64,000 bases of DNA from NCBI GenBank assembly GCA_011947345.1, contig JAAVTG010000075.1, positions 124,001 to 188,000 on the forward strand. Direction: 5' to 3'. Under the pieces are notes generated by a model that saw only the letters and a program-made list of their open reading frames with translations, had not been told where the DNA came from and searched no databases. Both the position numbers and the translations under genes were made by a program. This document shows, piece after piece, positions 24,555-36,042 of the stretch. Position 1 is the first letter of the stretch. The number at the start of each line of letters is the position of its first letter. The stretch comes from Phytophthora quininea. Taxonomy: Eukaryota > Oomycota > Peronosporomycetes > Peronosporales > Peronosporaceae.

Positions 24555-26715
24555 ATGAGCAGCCCGCTGTACAACAACTCGCGCTCGTGGGTCTCGGTGC
24601 CGTGCGAGAATCCGTCGGCCGCGCCGTGCCACCGCTCGCTGCACGTCTGCGCCGTTCGCAAGGACTCGCTCTATATCTTTGGCGGTGCGAGAACCTTGTT
24701 CCAATAAACGCAATAAAAGTCATTGACAGCTAAGCCGCTGTGTTGTTTACTGCTCTGCAGGCTACGACGGATCGAACCGCATCAACGACTTCTACGAGTT
24801 CAATTTCAAGCGCAAGCTCTGGTCGGTGGTGCTGGCAATTGGCCAGGCGCCCAGTCCGCGCGACCGTCACGTGGCTGTTGTGTACAAGGACTCGTTCTAC
24901 GTCTTCGCAGGTTTCGACGGCAGCTCCCGCGTCAATGACTTTATCGAGTATAACTTTCGTGAGTGTTGCGGGTGTTGTTTGTGGAATCTGGTGCTGACAT
25001 CAATTCGTAGTGACGCAGAAGTGGAGCAACGTTGTGGTGAATGGCGGACTGCCGCCGACCGCACGCCACAGCCACGCTGCAGTGGTGTATGGTACGCGAT
25101 TATTGCCGTGGCAGCTATCGTTTTGGTTGTCATCGTGATACTGATGATACTTTCGTGACCTTTAAAGATACCTCATTGTACTGCTTTGGAGGATACGACG
25201 GCAGTTACCGCAACGATTTCCATGAGTTCAACTTTGGTATGGATCCACGCTGTGCTTCTGCGATGATTCAGATACTCACGCATTTCATTTTGGTATCTAG
25301 AAACAAACACGTGGTCTTTGGTGGCAGCTACGGGCCGTGTGCCAAGACCTCGGTAAGTCTTGTGTTTGTAGATTGTGAAGAGAAATGCTGGATGTGCTTG
25401 CTCAGATGCAAACCTATTTTTGCTGGTTACCAGGTATCGGTCGTCGTTGGTGGTGCACAAGAACACTTGTGTGCTCTTTGGTGGTCATGATGGATCCCGC
25501 CATCTTAATGATGTCCACATCTTCAACTTTGGTACGAAATGTGGCCTCGTTCATTTTTTGAGATAGCTCGCCTTTGACCGCGATTTCTTTGCTAGATACT
25601 CGCGTCTGGTCGCTGCTTGCGACGGATGGTCCTGCACCAATTGCTCGTGATAGCCATGTTGCTGTTGTTCACTCCAACTCCATGTACATTTTCGGTGGCA
25701 GCACGGGCACGGCTGTAAATGATTTCTACGAGCTGAGTTTGGGTACGTCGATCACTTTGTTGCACTACGGTGATCTGTTCCTAACTCAATGCGAATCCAT
25801 TACTTGTTTAACAGAGACCAGCACGTGGCAGCCGATGCAGTTCAATGGCCAACCGCCAGGACAACGATTCTGCCACGTCGGCACTGTGTACGATTCTAAC
25901 TTGATCATATTTGGAGGATACGATGGAAGCAGTCGTCTAAACGACTTTAAGCAATTCCGGTTTGGAGAAGAGGCATTCAAGCTGGAGATCCCTGAAAGCA
26001 CGTTGATCAACGATCTGAGTGGCTTGGTGAACAATGATATCATGAGTGACGTGACGTTCGTCGGTATGGACATTTTCGAAGTCATTGCTGAACTGAACTG
26101 GGCTAAGCAAATTACTTTGTATTGATAGTGGAGGGGATTCCCGTGTACGGACACAAAATTTTGTGCATTCGCTGCAGCTATTTCAACGCCATGCTGACAG
26201 GAGAGGTATTCTCGTTATCCTGCTGCACCATACTCTGAGTGATACTAAACGAACAGTTTTGCTCTTTGCTCCAGATGCTGGAGAGCCGCGCCAGAGAGAT
26301 CGAAATCACTGATGTGCGACGTCCGATTTTCATATCGTTGCTGGAGTATCTCTACACAGATTACCTGGACGTGGCTGTTGATGTTGCCATGGAATTATTT
26401 GTCACTGCCGACCGGGTATGTGATCATGTCAACTGAGATTCTCTCGTTTGTTATTGCTAACCTCGTCGATTGTTTGTGCAGTATGGTGTTGAGCGCTTGA
26501 AGCGAATCTGCGAGAGCAAGATGCTAGGATCGCTGTGCATTGAGAACGCTGCGGGCATTTTCCATGCTGCAGATTTGCACAACGCAACGGTTTTACGAGA
26601 CCAGTGTGTCACGTTCATGCTGAACAATTTCGACGCTGTTACCAAGACGGACGCCTTTGAAGAGATGGGTCGAACCAATGTGGAATTGGTGTTCGAGTTG
26701 TTGAAGCGCCGCTAA
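24555..26715 (+). CDS. Kelch-BTB protein B (LZTR1-like), 11 exons, intact
   Basis: Exons by GT-AG boundaries: 24555-24684, 24761-24958, 25011-25091, 25168-25236, 25301-25352, 25434-25531, 25596-25742, 25815-26063, 26129-26205, 26275-26415 and 26482-26715. Together they give 492 codons, 491 aa, with no frame break. Kelch blades (DSLYIFGGYDGSNRINDFYE, DSFYVFAGFDG, TSLYCFGGYDG, NTCVLFGGHDG, NSMYIFGG) form a propeller. A BTB/POZ domain (NNDIMSDVTFVG, VYGHKILCIRCSYFNAML, EYLYTDYLDV) and a BACK-like helix region follow. This is probably an adaptor that docks substrates to a Cullin-3 ligase; the substrate is unknown. It is the best-preserved of four paralogues in the window and the template for reading the others. 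Its 3' end is 75 bp from the convergent PHP gene. Confidence 0.88.
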
Positions 26716-26790
26716 CGGGTTGGAAACAAATTGTCCGCATTGCAGTGCTGCAAAATCCTAAGGGTTTGCCAGTCGTGTCGTGTTTTGCTT

Positions 26791-28522
26791 CTATCGTTTA
26801 GCAATTACGCGAATGGTTCTATAGTGACTATCGACAGTGCTGGCATCGTCGGCATCGTCGCTCTTGTCTTCGTTAGAGCTGCTGCTGTCAGCTCCTTCCG
26901 CCTTTACAATTTCCATTTCCATACCAAGCTGTAACAGTGTTTGGCGCACCAACGGTTCTTGCGCTTTCCAGATAAGCAGCTCATCCGATACACCTTTGCC
27001 AGGCCCTGCGGCCTTGATAGCTTCAGCCATACCCCGTAGCCTCTCCACAAGAGGCCGCTCCCACACCTTCAACGCATGAGCAAGGAAGCGGTCAACATGA
27101 GTGCGCGGAAAAGGGATTCCACCAGGAGTACGTTCCGTGGCTGGATCAATGCCGTGAAAATCTGACCCTCCCATCTGAACAAGAACAACATGCCAAGTTC
27201 AATCAGACAAAGCGAGCGATCCGTTTGAAGCATGATCGAGCTTCACCTTCAAAAGACCCGATTCTTTTGCCAAGGAGCCATACATATCGATCTTTGCTGT
27301 GTCGTGGTACACCTCGATACCCTAGAATATAATCGTTACTCACCAATCCCACAGAAAAGTACAGAAAACTACCATGGCCAAACCTGGATGCCCAGCTTGG
27401 CGAGTTCTGGAACAAGTGTCAGCGGATTCTGGCACATGAGCACCGCGCTAGTTAGTCCAATGGACTGAATGCATCAAACACATAGCGAAATCTTACTTTG
27501 CAGCACCACGGATGCGCTAGCACAGACACTCCTCCAGCGCTGGCGATGAGTTTGATAGCTTCTTCTGGCGGGAAATGCTCTCCCTGACGTGATGCATTTC
27601 AAATGACCAAAACAAATGTTATACAGAAATCGGATGAACATCCTGCATCCACCACTTATAGTACCTCGACGTATGCAGGCCCATCGTTATGCAGGTACCT
27701 CGCAAACGCCTGACGGAAGTTGGCGACATGGCCGGCTTCCACAAGCGCTTCCGCCACGTGAGGTCGACCAGGCGCAGCCTCGCCAGCAATCTCCAGCACG
27801 CGCTCCCATTTCAGCTTGATACCCATCTCCTCCTGTCAAACTTAGCTCATCAACTGATTGCAACAACTTCCTGCCCTTTCAACCTCCATCCACGCACCAA
27901 CTTCTTCAGCATCCCCTTGCCTCGCTTATGGCGTCCTGTGCGGATCTTCAGCAATTGCTTCTCCAGCTCTACACTGTTGGAGCCCGGGTAAAAGTAGCCA
28001 AGAATGTGCAGGTTTTCGCCGCCTTTGACCTCGGCACTAATCTCGACGCCTGGGAACACCAACACGCCGAGCTTCTGCGCCGCTGCGATGGCTTCACCCA
28101 CACCAGCCATCGTGTCGTGGTCGGTCAGCGACATGTACGTCACGCCGTTGGCTGCTGCTTTGGCGATCACTTCGCTGGGCTTGAGCTTGCCGTCGCTGCA
28201 GATGCTGTAGCAACCACACGTAAAGTGCACCGTCAAACACCATACCGGTAGTCGCAGGAGGTTGGGACATGTCGCACCTGTGCAGATGAAAGTCGCCGCT
28301 GGCGGCGTCGCCTGCAGTGCGAGGGTCAACAGCCTCGTCGTGAGCGCGGTGGTCATTGGCCGGGAACATGGCGTCGCTCAGCGCCTCGTAGGAAGGGCCC
28401 ACGACACCGCTGGCGAGCGAGCACTTACGGTTGAAGTTGGCCTGCAGGTTCACGGGCTTACGTTTGGTCTTCTTGCCCTTCTTCTTGCCCTTGCGGTGGC
28501 CGCTCGCCGACGCCGACACCAT
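26791..28522 (-). CDS. PHP-domain phosphoesterase (YciV / RNase AM-like family)
   Basis: Several exons with short introns; start at ATG 28522-28520 (an in-frame ATG at 28552 is possible). After a Lys-rich N-terminus (KGKKKGKKTKRK) comes the PHP core. DFHLHS joins across an intron to ICSDGKL, giving the D-x-H-x-H-S..SDG metal motif. Next come SLTDHD, PGVEISAE, VSVLAHPW and, in the last exon, GGSDFHG. These supply the expected His/Asp/Glu ligands. Bacterial relatives hydrolyse 3',5'-nucleoside bisphosphates or trim RNA 5' ends; this activity is inferred. HVANFRQAFARYLHNDGPAY matches the family insertion. The C-terminus is acidic and Ser-rich. No frame break was needed. It is divergent from LETM1, 200 bp apart. 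Confidence 0.82.
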
Positions 28523-28724
28523 TGGCGACTGTGGAATGACTTTGTTTGTCAAACGGAATGCACGTCGGTTCTCGCTTAAGTGAAAAATAGGTCAATCAAC
28601 CAAACACACGAATACATTCATTCAGCTTAGCCCTTTTGGTGGATACGACCTGTCAACCTAAGCGAGATCTTCAGTAAAGCACTTCTCGACCGGCCATTTC
28701 AAGATCAGCAGCAGCTCTGGAAGG

Positions 28725-31151
28725 ATGCTTCGGTCGAGTCTCCGCAACGCCGTGCGGTCGCAGCGGCTAGTGCGGGCGCTGCCGCCGCATCTACAGGCCC
28801 AAGCGCCATTGACCAACTCCATCTACCAGTTCTCAAGCTTCAATGGACCGCGGGGCGTACGTCAGCCGTCGCTGGCTGTGCTGAACCCCGTCAGCTTCCC
28901 GCAGTACTCGTTGCTGCAGACCCGCAGGTTTGCAGCGCTGCCGACCAAGCCGACAACCCCGGGACGGCGGCCACCCCCACCCCGGCAGAAGCTGCCGCCG
29001 CCAAGAAGAAGATCGCGGCCGCCAGACGACGCCGCAGCAAGATCCGCGTCCAGGAGGAGATGCTCGAGTCGGCGCTGGAGAAGGGCGGCGAACGCCGCAT
29101 GATCCGCGTGCAGGACGTGGAGAAAGAGCTGCCCAAGGTTCCGGAGCGCGCGGTGACATTGCTTAAGCGCACGCCACAGCTAACCATGCAGGGCCTCAAG
29201 GCCGTGGCCCATGCGCTGCAGGTTTTGGTGACGGACCCTGCAGCTGTCAAGGCCTGGCTCATCAAGATGAAGGGCAAGGCTAAAGAGGAGCTCGATCACT
29301 ACTGGCTCGGCACTAAGCTACTGTACGCCGACGTGTCGACGTCGACGCGTATCCTGCGTCGTCTGCTGAAGGGCAACGCGCTCTCTCGCCGTGAGAGGAA
29401 ACAGTTGCAGCGAACGGTGGCGGATCTGCTACGTTTGGTGCCGTTTGCGTTCTTTGTGATCGTGCCGTTCATGGAGTTGCTGCTGCCTGTGGCGCTCAAG
29501 GTGTTCCCCAACATGCTGCCCAGCACGTACAAGGACTCGTTCCAGCGCGAGGAGGACATGAAGCGCCAGCTGCAGATGCGTGTGGCTCTCGCAGGCTTCT
29601 TGCAAGACACGGTTAAGGAAATTATGCAGGACACGCGCGACACGGAAGGAGTGTCAGAGGAGCGCAAGGCTACGGCCAGCGAGGTGATGAACTTCGTTGA
29701 GCGTGCCCAGCGCGGCGAGCCTCTGACCTCGGAGGAAACGCTTCAGGTTGCCAAGCTATTCGACGACGAACTGATGCTGGACAATATTTCTCGACCGCAG
29801 CTTGTGGGCATGTGTCGATACATGGGTGTGCAGCACTTTGGCAACGACAATATCCTTCGTTTCCAGCTGCGGAATCGCATTCGTCAGCTGAAGAAGGACG
29901 ACCAGGACATTATTTGGGAAGGGTTGGACTCGCTTGACAAGGAGGAGCTGCAGATGGCCTGCATGGAGCGTGGCATGCGTGCTACAGGACTCACCAAGGC
30001 CGGTTACGTTCGTCAAATGCGCCAGTGGCTGGACTTGTCTATCAACAAGAATGTGCCGGCGTCTCTGCTCATCATGTCGCGAGCGCTGAATATCACGGCC
30101 ACGGACAACCTGGAGGAGGCTTTGGCTACGTCCATGTCGTCTATGGATGAAGAGGTGGTGACTGAGGTGGCTTTGGCGGCCAAGGCTGCCACGGAGGAGA
30201 CGACTCCTGAAATGCGCAAGCTGAAACTCGACAGTATTCGCTACCAGAATGAGTTGATTGCGGACGAAGAGAAGTTCCGCGATGAGACGCAGAAGAAGGA
30301 TGCTGAGGCGCAGCAAAAGGCCGAAAACGAGGCCGCTGCTGTCGAGCCCCAGACTGAAGTGGAGCAGGTTATTGCTGACGTGATTGCGGAGAAGGCCCAG
30401 GAAGTGACGCCTGCTGCTGCTACTCCGTTGAGTGCGGTCACTGAGCCTCAGCCTGAGGAGGCTCCGGTGCCGAAGACGATCGAAAACATTGTGAGTCTGG
30501 AGGAACTGAGCGCACTCGAGTCGCTTGCATTCAAGTCTCTGGTCGAGAAGGAGCGCCAGACTGTGACACAATTGAAGCAGAACAAGTACGATATGGACGT
30601 CGAGAGTTTGCTTGCTGCTGGTCGCATTGGTGCACAGACCACGGAGAACAAGACTGCTGGTCGCATGATGAAGAAGCTCGAGTCTATGCTGTCGAACCTG
30701 GAGGTGGAGATCGAGGAGGTTGACCGTCACGTTGGCGACCGTCTCAACATTCTGGACCGCGATAGCGATGGCGTGCTGACGGCTGAGGAACTGCGTGACG
30801 CCGTTATGACGATTCTCCGGAAGGCCAACACCCAGGAGGACGTCGAATGGGTCGTTTCGCTCATTGATGAAGACAACGACGGCAAAAGTACGTGGACTTT
30901 GAGATTTTGGTGGTGACTGGATGCTAACAGTTTGTTGTTGTTGTTATTGTGTAGTTGCGCTGGAGGAGCTGGTTGCATGGATTGCCAAGTGCCGTGAGAG
31001 TCTGGAGGCTACGGGTCGTATCGCGCTTCAGGAACCGGTCGACGCAGAAGCTGCTGCCGCTGGAGAACCCGACAAGGCGAAGGCAGACAAGGCCAAGGTC
31101 AAGCGGACCAACAGTCGCAAGAGCAAGGACGCGAAGGAGAAGGCCCAGTAA
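28725..31151 (+). CDS. LETM1: LETM1-family mitochondrial inner-membrane protein with EF hands
   Basis: Probably a mitochondrial cation/proton exchanger. The N-terminus is Arg- and Ser-rich without acidic residues, as in a mitochondrial targeting peptide. The LETM core contains RRERKQLQRTVADLLRLVPF, a membrane segment (FAFFVIVPFMELLLPVALKV) and FPNMLPSTY. LETM1/ribosome-binding helices and a Glu-rich coiled coil follow, then two EF hands (DRDSDGVLTAEEL and DEDNDGK-IALEEL). A 67-bp intron at 30888-30954 splits the second EF hand. The tail is Lys/Ala-rich. One base is missing at about 28933-28940, between RRFA and the ADQADNPG segment; with it, exons 28725-30887 and 30955-31151 give exactly 787 codons. 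The function call rests on the strongly conserved core. Confidence 0.9.
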
Positions 31152-31413
31152 TCTGGACCACCATCACGCCCGTGTCTGGGGCAGGCATGACAGCAGTTTA
31201 ACCAGGACTTGAAGACATGGTTGGGGATTTTGACTGCCGCAATAGATCGTATTGAGCTTACAACGCATTCAATTGAGACCCGTCCAAATTTTATATCTGT
31301 TATTAAAGGTTTGGGTAAAGCCAGTACGTTGAGGTACACTGGTACCCCGCGGTTCAGTTCTCCACGCGTTTCCGCACCGGACGGCGTACCGGTTCTGGGG
31401 GCTCGACTCGGCA

Positions 31414-34400
31414 ATGGAGCTGGACGATGAGCTGGCCACGGGCGTCATGCTGTCGCCAACGCACGTGCCCAGCAAGGACGGCGAGATCGTGCGGCGCTGG
31501 ATGGAGATGGTGCTGGGCGACAAGTTCTCTGGCGATCTCCCGGCCGCGCTGCACTCGGGCGAGCTGCTTTGCGACCTGGTGAATAAGCTTTACAAGGCGC
31601 TTGGCATGAAGAGCCAGATCAGTCCGTTGCGGGGTGGCCATACGGACGTCTACGCCCTCAGCGACGAGACGAACGGGTCGGACGCAGACGCCCTCAGCAA
31701 TGTGAGGCTTTATCTCCGGTAGGTCTTGTAGTTGGCACTGCAGAGACTCGCCACCCAGTCAAACAAACAACAACAACAAAAATGGCTGCTCGGTGTGGCG
31801 AGCTGTGCTGATGCGTCCAGCTGCTGCTGGTTTGCTCGTTTCAAAGGGCTAACGCTAATGTTTTTTTTTTGTGGTGCTCCTTGTTCGATCGTGGCGCTCT
31901 TGGATGCATTCTCCGATATGAATAGAGCGTGCGAAGTGCTTGGCGTCGCACGAGCAGACTTGTTCCAACCGGACGACCTGCTCAAGGCCATGAACATGGA
32001 GAAAGGTGCGCATGAAAGAGGTGGATTTTGTGTGGGGTTTTGACGATTTGTTTTTGTTTTGTTTTGGTTGTGTTGCAGTGTACAGCAATGTGCTTGCGCT
32101 GCAGACGGTGGCGGTGTCGCTGTCCAATCGTCGGTCAATTGATGAACGCAGCTCCATGATTAATGCCCCGGTATATTGCAATAGTAGTTTTCGATAGCTG
32201 CCAGTTTTTGCTAATCGTGTGTGTACTAAATTATCCAAACACCAACAGGACTGGTCACCAATGTCGGAGCATGGCATTTTCATGGATGACGATGACTTGG
32301 ACATCGATGACGTCGATCTGGTGTCACCGGAAACTGCAAACATGCTTCAGGAATCGCGGTGGCAACGCTTGCTCTTCGAATATGAGCACCAACAGCAACG
32401 GAAAGAGGCTAGTGATCGTGCTGGAGATTCTTCAGCGTCGGATGGGCTTGGCCCACTTGCGCATGGAATATGGCGAACCGAAGAGCGGATTAGAGGGCTT
32501 ATCTTTCGCGACGACCTCGAGTATGGAGCGGTGCCCGAAGAACTGCACGGAAAATTGTGGATGCTGGCCTCAGGTGCACAGACTGAAATGGAGAAGAATA
32601 AAGGGCAGTATGAGCGCTTATTGGCGTTGGAATCGGAGAGCACGGAGGCGACACGACAGATCGATGTGGATCTCCACAGGACTGTGCCCGACGAGGACAA
32701 GGAACTGTGGACGGAAGAGAAGTCGGGGATGATGAGACGCGTGCTAGTTGCTTACTCACTGTACAACCCCAATCTTGGCTATTGTCAAGGCCTGAACTAC
32801 ATCGTTTCTCGCTGCCTTCTCTATCTGGGCGAGGAAGAAGCCTTTTATTTGCTGATTCAGATAGTGAAACTGGTTCCGACGATTATTATACGACAATGCT
32901 GGGGCTTGCAGTGGATCAGCACGTGTTTGCCGATCTCGTGCGGATACAGTACCCGGAAGTGTCCGATCATTTAACGGAGCTCGGAGGATCTGGGATGGAG
33001 CTTTCTCTTGCGTGCACCGAGTGGTTTCTGACGCTTTTCGCTAGCCCTTGTGATCGAGAAGTCACGTTTCAGATTTGGGACGCGGTTTTTCTCCAGGGGA
33101 TGAGGTAAGATGCTTGTTACAAAGTGGTATGCTTAACAAGCAGCAGCTTACATTGTTGGATATTGTAGATACTGTTCAAGGTGGCGTTAGCTTTGTTGCA
33201 GCAAGCAAGGGATACGCTCTTGGCTTGCAAAATTATGGCGACATGCTGAAGCATTTAAACGAGGTAAGTGGAATATTTTGACCGCATTGGCGAGCGCTAT
33301 TAATCATTTTAATGCTGTCCGTTGTATTTGCAGCTTGGAAGAGAAGAAGTGGATGCTTCATCATTGATGCATTGCTCTACGAAGCAGGATTGTGTGATTC
33401 GAGGCCGCATCGAGGATTTTAGGGCACACCACCGCCTGCAGTTAGCGTCGGGTATCGTCGCATCCACTGTCCAAGCAGATGATGCACGGAGCTCAACGAC
33501 TGACAGGCGGAGCTCGGAATCAAGAGCGGAACCAAGATTAAGAATATTTGGCAACCGCAAGAACAAGCAAAGTATTTTTCGACATCCTGATAAAATTCCT
33601 CCTCGCCTCGCGCGGTAAGCAGTGTGAAGGCAAGACGTTAGTGTCGGAGTAGGTGTCTAACTTATCGCGTTTGTCTTCAGAACATTTGATCGGAATCTCA
33701 CTGAAGGGTATACAGAGGCTTTGCGGCAAGAGCATCCTAACTTTGCGATGTACTACGAAGGATTCCAGCTGGAAGTACGTCCACTTACCATTACGCCTCC
33801 CATTATGATCTTTGCAAACACTAATCCTATTATGTTCATGATGACAGATTATTGAGAACTACTGGGGCTCAGCCGATAGTTATCGTCAGTGGGGAGCACA
33901 GGATTTTCGCCGAGTTTCAAATGATATCGAATGGCACCCTCAAGAGATTGAAGGACGTAGAATGAAGTCTGACACGAATTTAATTCACCAGCGCATTAAC
34001 GGTTTGGAGGCGGGTGAGAGTATTCCTGGCAAAGGACTTACACGTGAGCGGCGAAGTAAAAGCTCGGCTTTTATGCATGCTAGGAAAATCCAAAGCAACG
34101 GCGGGACCAGCTCTCCAAGCACGCGATCAGCAAACGACAGGAGTGACGACGACTCTCAGTTGATCGGACGTTCACCGTTGGCATGGATACAGCGCTTCGA
34201 AGAGTGGCATAAAGATATGAAAACCCAAAAGGAAAAGAAGAAGGCCGAGAAAAAGCGGCAACGACGAACGCAGCGTTCGGAAAGCGCTTTCCCGGGCTGA
34301 GAAGCGGCGATTCTAAACCAGCATCGTGGCTGCGTGAGGCCATTGAAGCGTCTCCTTTGCCTCTTCCTCGCCAGCCGAAACAATCCCAAGCTCATTCCGT

Positions 34401-35421
34401 CCAAGGGTTTTCGTTGGACAACCGAAGGAAGTCAAATGAGCACCAGCGAATAAGTATGGAGAAGGAAGCGAGCAGGTTAGAGGAGCCTGCATTATCGCGT
34501 TCATTATCAGACCCATTCCGACCTGGGGTGGAGGAAGCACGGCAAAATACTATCGACAAGCCGCAACACGAGGCAGTAATCATGCACAGTTCGATGCCAC
34601 CGCCGCATAATGGGACACGTGAAAACGACGCGTACGGACCGCCGCTTAAAACTGATCTGGGCGTAAGGAAGCTGGTGGGGTCTGGAAGCGTACGTGACTC
34701 TCGTGGATTGAGCGACCAAAGTACTCTATCGAGAAGCACCAATTCCTACGCCAACACGGCTTCATTTACTTTAGACCATCACGATGATACCGGTTCGAAT
34801 TGCTCAAGTGAAGGGAAGAGCAAGCCGCTTCCGCGGTCGCAGCAATCGCAAGAGGATAGCTCAGCAATAGCTTGGCTGGGTAAATCTCCGGCGCAAGAGC
34901 TCGTGTTTTCGCCAATTCACGCTCGGTCTAGTTCGGTGGATTTCCCAGCCGAAGCCCCAAGGTCTTGTACTCCGCCTCTATTTCGCCGTATCGCGTCGGT
35001 TCCTGTTGAGGACCTGCTTGCTCGGCAAAAAGGGGTGCGCAATCTCAAGCGCGCGAACAACGAGTGCGTCCGAGAGCGGGCTAATGTCGTGCAGTACATG
35101 AGCAGGAAGGCGAGCGATGCTAGCAGCATTGCTAGCAGCATCCCTCGCAGTCCAGCGGATCGAGGGGAGCCAACCCGTGCGAGTGGAAGTTCAAGCGAGT
35201 CGTCACGGTTTGGCGACTACACAAGTAGTCGAAGCGGGAAATCAGTTTCGCACCGAAAGAGTTCATTTTCGTTTTTTGACAAGCTATCGAGTGACCTGGA
35301 GAGCTGTGCGGATGGTTTGGACAACGGCGAGGTTGATTTCAGCACCGGCAGCAGAGGATCAGTTTCCTCTGTTGCAACTGGCCATTCCGACGGACAGCGA
35401 TCCATCCCAATCTCGACATGA
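31414..35421 (+). CDS. CH-domain plus TBC-domain RabGAP-like protein
   Basis: A multi-exon gene. The N-terminal part resembles a calponin-homology domain: EIVRRWMEMVLGDKF, LHSGELLCDLVNKL, then MNRACEVLGVARADLF and MEK-VYSNVLALQTVAV across introns. An acidic linker leads to a TBC domain with both catalytic fingers, IDVDLHRT (Arg) and YCQGLN (Gln). It should stimulate GTP hydrolysis by a Rab. Further exons carry VALALLQQARDTLLA and EWFLTLFASP of the TBC C-terminal lobe, then a long Ser-rich, probably disordered tail. One base seems missing near 32876 (KLVP to DDYYTTML), at 33229-33232 and in CCCGGG at 34291-34296, where the open frame then runs to 35421. Intron boundaries of the first 700 bp are uncertain. 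Confidence 0.72.
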
Positions 35422-35706
35422 AGAAAGACCATGATCTTGCTTCGACGCCCGGGCAGTGGAACCCCCAGATGAAGGAGGTCATTGCGCAGATAAGCCCCGG
35501 CTTGCGTTGGAAGCGCTTGGTAGTAGTGAAGTATGTGTGTTGTCAAGCCATGATATAGAGCAAAATACATTTTGATTGTCGTGAATTCCATTCAACGAGC
35601 GATCTGCACAAGGTCTTCGGAGAACAGCGGAAGTTGTCAATCTCTGCCCGTCAATCCATTTGCGTCAATTTCGGCTCATCGACACTATCGAATATTTAGT
35701 CACGAG
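35422..35706. other. Spacer between the TBC gene and kelch-BTB C
   Basis: No gene recognised. It would contain the 3' end of the TBC gene and the promoter of kelch-BTB C. No clear promoter motif was seen. Confidence 0.4.
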
Positions 35707-36034
35707 ATGAGTAGCGTGCTCGCGTCCGCATGGCAGGACATCCCGTGCATGATCGACCACTGGATCAGGACGACTATGAATCTAAAACACGGGCTCCGTG
35801 CGTGGACCATCTATGGGGACTCGATTTTCCATTTTGGAGGTACTGTCATGGATGTAACTTTTTCTTGCATGACTACGTAATTGATCCACTCGCTGTTCTG
35901 CAGGCCTCGACAAAGTTTTCCAGTTCAATTTCAAGCGCTACGAGTGGAGCAAAGTGGAGATTAATGGAATGGCCCAACCATTTCGGGTAGGTCACGCTGG
36001 GGTCTGCTACAAGGACTGCTTCTACGTGCTGGGG

Positions 36035-36042
36035 GCACCATT
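36035..36042. repeat. 8-bp target site duplication, left copy
   Basis: GCACCATT directly before the left terminal repeat of the hAT element; the same 8 bases lie directly after its right end. Confidence 0.93.

Noticed and set aside
29756..30730. 324-codon open frame on the minus strand
   Set aside because: Antisense shadow of LETM1; Leu/His/Arg-rich low-complexity translation and no family motif.
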